Assembly (NCBI GenBank): GCA_005879255.1
Contig: VBKY01000263.1
Coordinates: 1 to 8,249, forward strand
Origin: Deltaproteobacteria bacterium
Lineage (GTDB): Bacteria > Desulfobacterota_B > Binatia > UBA9968
Length of the DNA: 8,249 nt
Direction of reading: 5' to 3'
Made by a program: the position numbers and the translations under genes. The notes under the pieces were generated by a model that was given only the letters and a program-made list of their open reading frames with translations, was not told the DNA's origin and ran no database searches. Positions 1 through 6,125 of this stretch are shown piece by piece (within the stretch, counting starts at the first letter, position 1; each line of letters begins with the position of its first letter).

Positions 1-866
1 GGACGCCGGCGGAGATGAAATACGTCGGTCGAAAATTATGGCAAAGCGGATACGACGTTTATATCCCGACGCTTCCGGGCCACTGCGCAAAGATTCGAGA
101 CCTGTTGCGGTCGAATGAGCAGGATTGGGTAGAGCACGTCGTGAAGCAGTTATCTTTTTTAAGAACGCGTTATACCCATGTCTTTGCGGCGGGTTTGAGC
201 GCCGGCGCGCTTCTGGCTCTGAAAGCTTCAACGCGCGTCCAGCTCGACGGTATCGGAGTTTTTTCGCCCACTTTTTTCTACGATGGCTGGAACGTGCCGC
301 GAACCAGGATTCTGCTGGATCTGGCCATCCGGTGGTTTCCACGGCCGCTTCACTATGTCTTCTTTCATTTCGACGGCTTTCCTTACGGCATAAAACATCC
401 GGCTCTACAGGCGCGACTTCGGGCTGCCTATAACCCCATGAATCGGGTCCTGAACCCGTTTCGAAAAAGAACTTCTCCACGCCACTATTCTTCAGAAGCT
501 GTAGGTTATCCGATTTTTTTCTTGAAGACACTGGCGGATCTGGATCGCCTCTATGCTGTCCTGAAGGCAGATCTGGCGAAAATCACCGCGCCGACGTTGG
601 TATTACAAGCTTCCGAGGACGATTTCACCAGTGTGAGAAATTCCGAATTTGTGCTCAGCCAGATCGCGTCAGCCGAAAAAAAACTCGTTTTGCTCGACGA
701 CAGCTACCACGTCATCACAGTGGATCGGCAGCGTGATGTCGTTGCTAAAGAACTGCAAAAGTTCATAGCCGCTCATACGAACCCGAGACCGGCAACGGAT
801 CTTTCGGTTTGTACAACGGTGAGGTTAACGGGATGTCCAGACGAAGAGTTGTTATCACCGGTCTAG
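1..866 (+). CDS. Alpha/beta-hydrolase (carboxylesterase/lipase-like), 5' end outside the window
   Basis: Serine hydrolase of the alpha/beta fold, probably cutting or moving an acyl ester or thioester; the substrate is unknown. The reading frame is open to the window edge and reads T-P-A-E just before the Met at 15. This matches the G-F-T-G-T-P-x-E segment that follows the oxyanion-hole His-Gly in carboxylesterase and monoglyceride-lipase relatives, so the true start lies upstream. Numbering from that Met, the nucleophile elbow G-L-S-A-G gives Ser62, the acid is Asp202 or Asp203 (S-E-D-D-F), and the base is His232 (S-Y-H-V-I). No signal peptide is visible in the part present, so it is probably cytoplasmic. 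Its last 11 codons overlap the start of the ketoacyl synthase gene by 34 bases, indicating translational coupling. A thioesterase-like or acyl-releasing role in the following acyl-ACP cluster is inference from context. Confidence 0.88.
   Translation, partial: TPAEMKYVGRKLWQSGYDVYIPTLPGHCAKIRDLLRSNEQDWVEHVVKQLSFLRTRYTHVFAAGLSAGALLALKASTRVQLDGIGVFSPTFFYDGWNVPRTRILLDLAIRWFPRPLHYVFFHFDGFPYGIKHPALQARLRAAYNPMNRVLNPFRKRTSPRHYSSEAVGYPIFFLKTLADLDRLYAVLKADLAKITAPTLVLQASEDDFTSVRNSEFVLSQIASAEKKLVLLDDSYHVITVDRQRDVVAKELQKFIAAHTNPRPATDLSVCTTVRLTGCPDEELLSPV
821..824 (+). promoter_or_regulatory. Ribosome binding site that fixes the ketoacyl synthase start
   Basis: GAGG lies 8 bases before the ATG at 833. An upstream in-frame TTG at 809 has no comparable site and would add eight residues before the conserved M-S-R-R-R-V-V-I-T-G start of FabF-type enzymes. 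ATG 833 is therefore chosen. Confidence 0.7.
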
Positions 867-2077
867 GCGTCGTTTCCTCAATTGCCTTGGGAAAGGAGGC
901 GTTCTGGCGGGCACTTCTCGCCGGGCAATCCGGCATCAAGCGAATACGGAGTTTCGACGCTTCGCTCTACGCGTCCCAAATTGCGGGAGAGATATTAGAT
1001 TTTCCCGCCGAGGAGTTTTTTCCATGTGGCGCGATCTCGAGACTTTCCCGCGCTTCACAACTGGCGCTGGTGGCTTCGCAAATGGCACTGGAAGACGCAC
1101 ATTTTGACTGCAAAATTCGCGAAACCGATCGCATCGGCACCGTGATCGGCACGGCTCTGGGCGGGGCCGAGGTTTATGAGAATCAGCTCCGAAGACTGAT
1201 GGAAACCAACAATCCGCGACGCGTTCATCCGTTGTCGGTGCCGTTAATCATGGCGAACGCGCCGGCCGCCGAAATCGCGATTCGCTATGGGCTCAAAGGA
1301 CCTAACATGACCTTCTCTACCGCCTGCTCCTCTGGCGCTCATGCAATTGGATACGCGCTGGATCTTATCCGTTCAGGGAGAGTGGACATAATGATGGCCG
1401 GTGGCACAGAAGCCTGCATTGTACCCGGCGTCGTTGCCGGGTTTAACTCGCTTCGTGCGCTATCAATGCACAACAATGAACCTGAACGAGCGAGCAGACC
1501 TTTTGATAGAACACGTGACGGCTTCGCTATAGGCGAGGGGGCCGGAGTTTTGATTTTGGAAACTCTGGAATCCGCCAAACAAAGGGACGTTCATATCTAT
1601 GCCGAAGTTGCGGGCTACGCAGCGGCTTGCGAGGCCTATCATATCGTTCATCCGGAAACGACCGGAACTGAAGAAGCTCGTGTGATGGAGCTTGCGCTCA
1701 AGGATGCAGAAATTCCTATCGGTCAGGTGGATTACATCAATACCCACGGAACATCGACGGTTTTGAATGATCTGACGGAAACCAATGCGATCAAAAAGCT
1801 ATTCGGGCCACACGCGTACCGGATTTCACTCAATTCGACGAAGTCCATGATAGGCCACACGATCGGCGCGGCCGGCGCGGTCGAAGCCATTGTTTGTGCG
1901 CTAACGCTCCAGCGTAAGGTTCTTCATCCGACAATCAACTATGAAAATTCTGATCCGGATTGCGATTTGGACTATACGCCGAACCATGCCCGCGAAAAGG
2001 ACGTTCACGTCGCGCTCTCCAATTCCTTTGGCTTTGGCAGCAATAACGCGTGCTTGGTCATGAAAGCGCTTTCCTAA
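833..2077 (+). CDS. Beta-ketoacyl-ACP synthase II (FabF-type), full length
   Basis: Decarboxylating Claisen condensation enzyme that extends an acyl chain by two carbons from malonyl-ACP; cytoplasmic thiolase fold. The 414 residues match the usual FabF length of about 410. The N-terminus R-R-V-V-I-T-G-L-G is typical. The catalytic cysteine is Cys165 in S-T-A-C-S-S-G, and the two histidines are His305 (N-T-H-G-T-S) and His342 (I-G-H-T-I-G-A-A-G). K337-S-M-I-G-H and the glycine-rich end N-S-F-G-F-G-S-N-N are present. The full Cys-His-His triad indicates an active condensing enzyme, not a chain-length factor. The gene overlaps the hydrolase by 34 bases and is followed by a dedicated ACP, not by fabG or other core fatty-acid genes. 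It is therefore more likely a specialised synthase than the housekeeping FabF. Its chain length and product cannot be read from the sequence. Confidence 0.95.
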   Translation: MSRRRVVITGLGVVSSIALGKEAFWRALLAGQSGIKRIRSFDASLYASQIAGEILDFPAEEFFPCGAISRLSRASQLALVASQMALEDAHFDCKIRETDRIGTVIGTALGGAEVYENQLRRLMETNNPRRVHPLSVPLIMANAPAAEIAIRYGLKGPNMTFSTACSSGAHAIGYALDLIRSGRVDIMMAGGTEACIVPGVVAGFNSLRALSMHNNEPERASRPFDRTRDGFAIGEGAGVLILETLESAKQRDVHIYAEVAGYAAACEAYHIVHPETTGTEEARVMELALKDAEIPIGQVDYINTHGTSTVLNDLTETNAIKKLFGPHAYRISLNSTKSMIGHTIGAAGAVEAIVCALTLQRKVLHPTINYENSDPDCDLDYTPNHAREKDVHVALSNSFGFGSNNACLVMKALS

Positions 2078-2082
2078 CAAGT

Positions 2083-2087
2083 GGAGG
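2083..2087 (+). promoter_or_regulatory. Strong ribosome binding site for the ACP gene
   Basis: GGAGG stands 5 bases before ATG 2093 and 8 bases before ATG 2096. It lies inside the longer reading frame opened by GTG 2081. That GTG is therefore rejected as the start. Confidence 0.65.
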
Positions 2088-2092
2088 TTAAT

Positions 2093-2359
2093 ATGATGAC
2101 AGGTGAATCAATTGAGGCGCGCATCATTGCCGGACTGGCAAAAATAAAGAAAACCAAACCTGAAACCATTCAAAAGCAAGCCAGCTTGATTGAAGATCTG
2201 GCGATCGATTCGTTGGACACCCTTGATCTGATTTTTCAGCTGGAGGAAGAATTCCACATTGAAATTCCTGAGGAACATCAGTTGCGGTTTTGCACGGTGC
2301 AAGACGTGATTACGTATGTCCAGGAGAGGGTCGGTCAAACAGTTGCCCGCTCGGCTTGA
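2093..2359 (+). CDS. Acyl carrier protein (phosphopantetheine-binding)
   Basis: Small acidic carrier that holds acyl chains as thioesters on a 4'-phosphopantetheine arm; presumed partner of the adjacent ketoacyl synthase. The 88-residue protein has the ACP pattern: helix I (residues 5-20), then L-I-E-D-L-A-I-D-S-L-D with the modified serine at Ser40, then the acidic helix II L-E-E-E-F-H-I-E-I-P-E-E. The start could equally be the next Met at 2096. It begins 15 bases after the synthase stop. The sequence departs from the highly conserved housekeeping AcpP (I-D-S-L-D instead of A-D-S-L-D, and a Cys near residue 66). This fits a pathway-specific carrier. A phosphopantetheinyl transferase is not encoded in this window. 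Confidence 0.95.
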   Translation: MMTGESIEARIIAGLAKIKKTKPETIQKQASLIEDLAIDSLDTLDLIFQLEEEFHIEIPEEHQLRFCTVQDVITYVQERVGQTVARSA

Positions 2360-2400
2360 GCCAATCACCGCCTTAACCGCTGATTTCTTTGAGAGGAACA

Positions 2401-3513
2401 ATGCCTGAGTTTCGTGTCATAAATTCGTTGCGTGATATTGAAAAGCAGCAATGGGATGTTTGTTTTCCCGGCGCAGTGGAAGACTACAATTACCTGCTGG
2501 CGATTGAAGAATCGGCTCTTGAGGGTTTTTCATTCCGCTATTTGACGGCGTGGAACGGCAGCGTGCTACAGTCCGCAACCCCGATGTTCCTCACCAATTA
2601 CAGCTTGGACACCACCCTGCAGGGAGCGGGCAAAAAGCTGATCCACGGCATCAACAACGCGCTTCCGAAATTGTTGACTCTTAGACTCGCTTGTCTTGGT
2701 TCGCCGTGTACGGAGCACGGCGCTATCGGATTTCATCCCCAACTGGACGAGCGAGAAAAGCGCGCGTTGATTGCTGATCTGCTCGTTTGCTTTGAGACCT
2801 ATGCGGCATCACAATCATGCCGCTTGCTCGGTATCAAGGATATTCCGGAGCCGTTTCAACGGCGCTTCGGCAAACAGTTCCAAGCCGCGAGATTCGGCAC
2901 CGTGCCGGGAATGCCGACCGCGTGGTTGAATATCGATTTTGCATCGATCGATGAATATCTGAGCCGGCTCTCTTCGAGCACGCGCAAAGACATGCGCCGC
3001 AAGTTGCGCTCATCGGATCGTCTGCGGCTTGAATATAAAACCAATGTCGACGATGTCTTGGCGGAAATAATGACTCTCTATCATGACACGAGAAATCGCA
3101 GTGAATGGCAGTTTGAAGAACTGACGCCGGGTTATTTTCAAGGCGTTCTCGCTCGTATGCCGGAACGGTCTTTCTGCACCTTGTATTATGCCGGCAATCA
3201 GTTGCTGGCAGCCAACTTGTTGATTCACGATGAGCACACCCTGATCGACAAGTTTTTTTGCATGAACGGCGAATACGGGCGCCCCTATAATCTTTACTTC
3301 CTGAGCTGGTTCACCAACATCCGCTTTTGCTTGGAGCGCGGCCTGATGCGCTACCAGAGCGGACAGGCGTACTATGAAAACAAGCTGCGTCTCGGCAGCC
3401 GGCTCACGCGCAACACCATCTATTTCAAGCATCGCAACATGCTCGCGCAAGGGTTACTTCGGTTTGCCGCGCCGTTGCTCAGCGCAGATGAGACATTGAA
3501 AAAGTCTGCGTAA
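2401..3513 (+). CDS. FemAB/GNAT-type acyltransferase (BioF2-like acetyltransferase family)
   Basis: Predicted cytoplasmic acyl or aminoacyl transferase of the double-GNAT FemAB type; donor and acceptor are unknown. It has 370 residues from ATG 2401, which is preceded by GAGAGG at 2391-2396; a TTG at 2389 is less likely. Visible family traits are the basic S-S-T-R-K-D-M-R-R-K-L-R helix (about 192-203), a second GNAT half (about 215-345) with the central strands L-L-A-A-N-L-L-I, and the terminal block R-Y-Q-S-G-Q-A-Y-Y-E-N-K-L-R-L-G (about 317-332). That block resembles the conserved G-x-x-Y-x-x-K end of FemAB-like GNATs. The gene follows the ACP by 41 bases and precedes the transporter by 4. 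Its position beside an ACP suggests it may use an acyl-ACP donor to acylate an amine, but this is inference. The exact Pfam assignment needs a profile search. Confidence 0.8.
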   Translation: MPEFRVINSLRDIEKQQWDVCFPGAVEDYNYLLAIEESALEGFSFRYLTAWNGSVLQSATPMFLTNYSLDTTLQGAGKKLIHGINNALPKLLTLRLACLGSPCTEHGAIGFHPQLDEREKRALIADLLVCFETYAASQSCRLLGIKDIPEPFQRRFGKQFQAARFGTVPGMPTAWLNIDFASIDEYLSRLSSSTRKDMRRKLRSSDRLRLEYKTNVDDVLAEIMTLYHDTRNRSEWQFEELTPGYFQGVLARMPERSFCTLYYAGNQLLAANLLIHDEHTLIDKFFCMNGEYGRPYNLYFLSWFTNIRFCLERGLMRYQSGQAYYENKLRLGSRLTRNTIYFKHRNMLAQGLLRFAAPLLSADETLKKSA

Positions 3514-3517
3514 AAAA

Positions 3518-3901
3518 ATGGCCTTCTATTCTCTATGGATCGGTCTGCCTGTGCTGTCCGCCTTATTTCAGGCAAGCGCAAAAATGCTGGCCGCTGAAAT
3601 GCGCGACATCCCTTTCAGCTGGAGTTGGCTCGTGCAAGCCACGCATTCGCCTTGGGCCGTAGTAGTCCTGCTGAGCGAGCTGTTGAGTTTTGTTCTTTGG
3701 CTGAATGTTTTGACAAATGTGCCCTTGAGCAAGGCCTTCCCGATTACCGCCGTTGCTTATATTGCTATAGAGCTAATGAGCTGGACGTTATTCAAAGAAC
3801 CGGTCATGCCGTTGCAGATTATCGGCAGCGCGCTTATTCTTGCGGGTGTCTGGTTTGTAAGCATCGCACCCGACCACGACCAAATTGAGAGCAATATATG
3901 A
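3518..3901 (+). CDS. Small four-helix transporter, EamA/SMR (DMT superfamily) type
   Basis: Integral inner-membrane protein of 127 residues. It has four predicted hydrophobic helices (about 4-24, 45-66, 72-93 and 97-116), the size of SMR and ArnE/ArnF-type half-transporters. The P-L-S-K-A-F-P-I-T loop and F-K-E-P followed by Q-I-I-G-S-A-L-I-L-A-G-V-W match the conserved third and fourth helices of the DMT superfamily. Such proteins act as dimers to export small molecules or to flip lipid-linked groups. The start ATG lies 4 bases after the acyltransferase stop, with only an A-rich stretch and no clear ribosome binding site, so translation is probably coupled. As the last clear gene of the acyl-ACP operon it is a candidate exporter or flippase for the cluster's product; this is inference. 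Confidence 0.85.
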   Translation: MAFYSLWIGLPVLSALFQASAKMLAAEMRDIPFSWSWLVQATHSPWAVVVLLSELLSFVLWLNVLTNVPLSKAFPITAVAYIAIELMSWTLFKEPVMPLQIIGSALILAGVWFVSIAPDHDQIESNI

Positions 3902-3998
3902 GGCCTATTGGGTAAGAAAAAATGCACGACGCAGGTGTCTTGCCTTATTTGCCTGACTATGGACGGATAAAAGAACTGGGCGTTACTCACCGCAGCAA

Positions 3999-4032
3999 TG
4001 TCGACATTCCGACACCTGTCGATAAATCGTCG
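3999..4032. promoter_or_regulatory. Tandem dyads of the TGTCGA-N4-TCGACA type
   Basis: The first dyad, 3999-4014, is TGTCGA-CATT-CCGACA (one mismatch to perfect symmetry). The second, 4017-4032, is TGTCGA-TAAA-TCGTCG (two mismatches). The centres are 18 bases apart. The first overlaps a 12-base perfect palindrome at 3997-4008. The same architecture recurs at 7235-7279 upstream of a sigma-54 promoter, so this is a probable binding site of the same regulator. Here the nearest sigma-54 promoter is about 440 bases downstream. Confidence 0.45.
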
Positions 4033-4383
4033 AGGAATCGTCGTCACAATCCGTCCGAAATAAAGCTGCAACATTTGTGGTGCAGTGACCGATGTCGGGC
4101 TTGCCTCAATTGATCAAGTCAACGAAGTCACGAACAAAGTCTATGCGACTTTTAAGATTGATAAGATTGTTATGCCAGGCCCTGCGTCATCCTCTTGAGT
4201 CGAAGATCGCAAATCTGGGCATCAACAAAAATCGTTTCAAGTCCGCGTAAACGTTCCCTACCGTCTCCTAAAGCATTTAGCGACGCTACCCTAAAACTCA
4301 CTCGTCGTCCTATCCGACATTGAACGGCCTCTTTAGTAGCCCCGTCCTGCCCACAGTGCGGCTGTGAACTCACATCCAGAAAA

Positions 4384-4405
4384 TGTCGAAAGTCAGCAAT
4401 TGCTG
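4384..4405. promoter_or_regulatory. TGTCGAA half-site next to a 12-base perfect palindrome, possible enhancer
   Basis: TGTCGAA at 4384-4390 is followed at 4394-4405 by CAGCAATTGCTG, which is its own reverse complement. Relative to the start predicted from the sigma-54 promoter at 4459, these lie at about -100 and -85. That is the usual distance for an enhancer-binding activator. The half-site matches the repeated dyad motif elsewhere in the window; the palindrome is a separate sequence. Confidence 0.35.
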
Positions 4406-4425
4406 GAATCGGGCACGAATCAAGT

Positions 4426-4438
4426 AATCAATAGTTAG
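4426..4438 (+). promoter_or_regulatory. IHF-like site between possible enhancer and sigma-54 promoter
   Basis: AATCAA-TAGT-TAG matches the IHF consensus WATCAA-N4-TTR with one mismatch and sits in an AT-rich stretch at about -59 to -47. IHF commonly bends DNA between activator and sigma-54 holoenzyme. The consensus is loose, so this is supportive only by position. Confidence 0.3.
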
Positions 4439-4458
4439 TAGATTTAATCAGTTGGAGA

Positions 4459-4474
4459 TGGCAGGCAATTTGCC
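4459..4474 (+). promoter_or_regulatory. Sigma-54 (-24/-12) promoter of the STAS gene
   Basis: TGGCAGG-CAAT-TTGCC matches TGGCACG-N4-TTGC with one change and has exactly 10 bases between the GG and GC doublets. The expected transcript start is near 4485, only about 13 bases before ATG 4498, with the GAGG ribosome binding site at 4487-4490. The very short leader is unusual. The element also lies within a 6-base inverted repeat ATGGCA...TGCCAT (4458-4476). Confidence 0.6.
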
Positions 4475-4497
4475 ATTACAAGTGATGAGGCTCACGA

Positions 4498-4812
4498 ATG
4501 ACTTTGAAAATCGAAAGGAACTCGGATGGGCGCAGAACCCTGATCCGGCTGATTGGGCGAGTTAGATCGGAACATCTCGAGGAATTGAGGAAACAGACCG
4601 GCGTCAAAGGCCCCCCGATTGGGTTTGATATGGAGTGCGTAACGCTCGTGGACATCGAGGTAGTTCGATTTCTGAATGCCTGCGAAAAGAGCGGTGTCGA
4701 ACTGATCCATTGCTCGCCCTACATATTGAAGAGTTGTGCGCTTCATCGCGATACAGAAATCGTCGCGCTATTCCAAAATATCAACGAGGCAGGTCCATTA
4801 CCGTCTCGTTAA
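4498..4812 (+). CDS. STAS-domain-like protein
   Basis: Single-domain cytoplasmic protein of 104 residues with GAGG 7 bases before the ATG. An N-terminal beta strand (I-R-L-I-G-R-V, about 15-21) and a helix (about 24-34) lead to F-D-M-E-C-V-T-L-V-D-I-E-V-V-R-F-L (43-59). This is followed by G-V-E-L-I-H-C-S-P-Y-I. The order and spacing fit the STAS fold of anti-sigma-factor antagonists, in a subgroup usually left as hypothetical. In SpoIIAA-like proteins the D-S segment carries the phosphorylated serine; here it is D52-I53, so switching by serine phosphorylation is unlikely. The C-terminal 25 residues are unlike the family end that I know. It has its own sigma-54 promoter and may be co-transcribed with the thioredoxin gene 142 bases downstream. 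Its partner is unknown. Confidence 0.65.
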   Translation: MTLKIERNSDGRRTLIRLIGRVRSEHLEELRKQTGVKGPPIGFDMECVTLVDIEVVRFLNACEKSGVELIHCSPYILKSCALHRDTEIVALFQNINEAGPLPSR

Positions 4813-4954
4813 CAGATGCTCGGGTTGAACGCTCGGCGTGAGGACATCGCGCAGAATTTATAAGATGACCGTCCGTGAAAGAATTCGATGCGAGTGCCAA
4901 GATTCGCGAGTAATTTAGGCGAGCTGATAAAAAGATCATCCAAGAACAACGATC

Positions 4955-5329
4955 ATGAGTGAATATGTCAGAGAAGTGAACGAGCGCGATTTCGATCAAG
5001 TTGTATTGACGTCGAGGACGCCGGTGCTGGTGGACTTCTGGGCGGAATGTTGCGAACCGTGCCGCGCGCTTGCGCCAATCGTTGAGCTCGCTGCCGAGCA
5101 ATGTGCGAGCGCTGCGCACATCTTCAAATTGAATGTGGATGATAGTCCAGCCGTCATGGAGCGTTACGGCATTCAAGCGATACCGACCTTAATTCTTTTT
5201 CTAGATGGAGTAGAGAAGGAACGCGTCGATTTCCAACCCCACGATAAGGTTGGCTTCTTCACCTCGACGCGTGAGCTGTTGGGCCGCCTGCGGGCGGTCA
5301 CTCGCCGTTCCAACGGCAGACGTGGATAG
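4955..5329 (+). CDS. Thioredoxin-family protein with altered active site (Cys-Cys-Glu-Pro-Cys)
   Basis: Cytoplasmic thioredoxin-fold protein of 124 residues; no signal peptide. Conserved parts are P-V-L-V-D-F-W-A with the buried Asp27, R-A-L-A-P-I-V-E after the active site, N-V-D-D, and the cis-proline Pro77 in A-I-P-T-L-I-L-F. The canonical W-C-G-P-C is replaced by C32-C33-E34-P35-C36: the Trp is Cys and the Gly is Glu. The CxxC pair (Cys33 and Cys36) is kept, with an extra cysteine beside it. This should alter redox potential or partner choice, or permit metal binding; none of these can be decided here. The C-terminal tail is basic (R-R-S-N-G-R-R-G). An in-frame stop at 4928-4930 leaves ATG 4955 as the only ATG start, although no clear ribosome binding site precedes it. 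The gaps on both sides are about 140 bases. Confidence 0.88.
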   Translation: MSEYVREVNERDFDQVVLTSRTPVLVDFWAECCEPCRALAPIVELAAEQCASAAHIFKLNVDDSPAVMERYGIQAIPTLILFLDGVEKERVDFQPHDKVGFFTSTRELLGRLRAVTRRSNGRRG

Positions 5330-5469
5330 CAAGACGTTGGGACCTAGGGTCTACGTTGCATTCACACGTGGGGAACACGGAAGGACGGATACGGGAATGT
5401 TGGACTTATTCCCTTTTTTCTCATGCCAAGAATATGTCTCAAAGAAAGATGAAGGACGAAAGGAATCCA

Positions 5470-6021
5470 ATGAAAGGCAAAATATTATTGGCAGCCCTGT
5501 GGCTAGTTGGTTGTGTCGTAGTGTCTGGTATCGTTGTGGTCTCCCAGGATGTCGGCTCCGGCCACAGGAGAGCCGACATTCACCCGTCAAATGAAACCAA
5601 CCAAGGGAACAACGCGCTACGTAGCCTTGCTCTGGCTCTGTCCTCCGGCAAGGAGGCCATGCGCCCCTTTCGCGGTTCACGAAGTGAGAATGACCCTGAC
5701 AAGGACAGGCTTAATCCTCCCATTGCTGGCATGGATTGCTATCTTGATCGTATCGCTACTTATGTCTCGTGCTTCAGTTCTCTGATTCACACTGAAGAAG
5801 AAGCTGTGACTCTGTTCACATCGCTCATTGATGAACTACAAGCTGCCTTGCCATCGGATAGATGGAGAGGAATGCAAAAGGATCCTGGGACCGCTTCGAT
5901 CCGAAGCTATACCTACGACGATCAAAGATCTAACGCCCGTATCGATATCGATATAATTGCTGGAACGGGGCCAAGCGGACAAAGCATCTACATGGTTTCG
6001 AGTTTCGGGTGGCCCCATTAA
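5470..6021 (+). CDS. Unrecognised membrane- or lipid-anchored protein with two conserved-looking cysteines
   Basis: Not assigned to a family. The 183-residue protein starts at ATG 5470, preceded by AAAGGA at about 5459-5464. Earlier in-frame Met codons at 5356, 5434 and 5449 would put a polar segment before the hydrophobic one. Residues 5-25 are strongly hydrophobic after M-K-G-K. L12-V13-G14-C15 fits a lipobox, but the hydrophobic run continues past Cys15, so a membrane anchor is equally possible. Residues 26-75 are polar and probably disordered. The C-terminal domain (about 85-183) has M-D-C-Y-L-D-R-I-A-T-Y-V-S-C, a helix rich in acidic residues, L-P-S-D-R-W-R-G, and the strands S-I-R-S-Y-T-Y-D-D and R-I-D-I-D-I-I-A. 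It probably lies on the periplasmic side. A hairpin in the gene covers the linker after the anchor. Confidence 0.65.
   Translation: MKGKILLAALWLVGCVVVSGIVVVSQDVGSGHRRADIHPSNETNQGNNALRSLALALSSGKEAMRPFRGSRSENDPDKDRLNPPIAGMDCYLDRIATYVSCFSSLIHTEEEAVTLFTSLIDELQAALPSDRWRGMQKDPGTASIRSYTYDDQRSNARIDIDIIAGTGPSGQSIYMVSSFGWPH
5549..5579. repeat. 10-base perfect inverted repeat inside the anchored-protein gene
   Basis: ATGTCGGCTC at 5549-5558 and its exact complement GAGCCGACAT at 5570-5579 flank an 11-base loop. The stem is GC-rich and would be stable in mRNA. It encodes the linker just after the hydrophobic anchor. No T run follows, so it is not an ordinary terminator. Confidence 0.75.
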
Positions 6022-6046
6022 TAAATTTTCGGATCAGGATTAAGAG

Positions 6047-6061
6047 AGCACAAGAAGTGCT
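6047..6061 (+). terminator. Weak candidate terminator hairpin
   Basis: AGCAC-AAGAA-GTGCT forms a 5-base stem followed by only TT, 25 bases after the stop at 6021. One G-U and one A-U pair could extend it. The position suits transcription termination, but the stem and T run are poor. Confidence 0.25.
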
Positions 6062-6125
6062 TTAAGAACCCGCTTAGCTACTTTATTCCGACAGGAGTAC
6101 GCTGGGAATTTACGGGACCGACGCT

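Larger units (their letters stand above)
3902..4497. other. Long intergenic stretch with regulatory motifs and possible decayed coding sequence
   Basis: About 600 bases without a convincing gene. A 63-codon frame opens at ATG 3922, 20 bases after the transporter stop, but lacks a recognisable domain and a good ribosome binding site. A different frame is open from about 4064 to the stop at about 4200 and reads like protein (I-C-G-A-V-T-D-V-G-L-A-S-I-D-Q-V). This could mean a frameshifted remnant of a sixth operon gene, or chance. The stretch also carries the dyads, palindrome, IHF-like site and sigma-54 promoter listed separately. No intrinsic terminator was found after the operon. Confidence 0.5.

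Noticed and set aside
3929..3942. Minus-strand sigma-54-like sequence with GG-N10-GC spacing
   Set aside because: Poor match around both doublets and it would only drive antisense transcription of the transporter gene.
3922..4113. 63-codon frame after the transporter gene as an intact gene
   Set aside because: No recognisable domain, weak ribosome binding site, and overlap with the regulatory dyads; kept only as a possible remnant.
4170..4373. Minus-strand 67-codon frame in the intergenic stretch
   Set aside because: No motif, no ribosome binding site and no supporting context.
5343..5362. Possible -24/-12 element before the anchored-protein gene
   Set aside because: Spacing between GG and GC is 9 bases, not 10, and the -24 box does not match.
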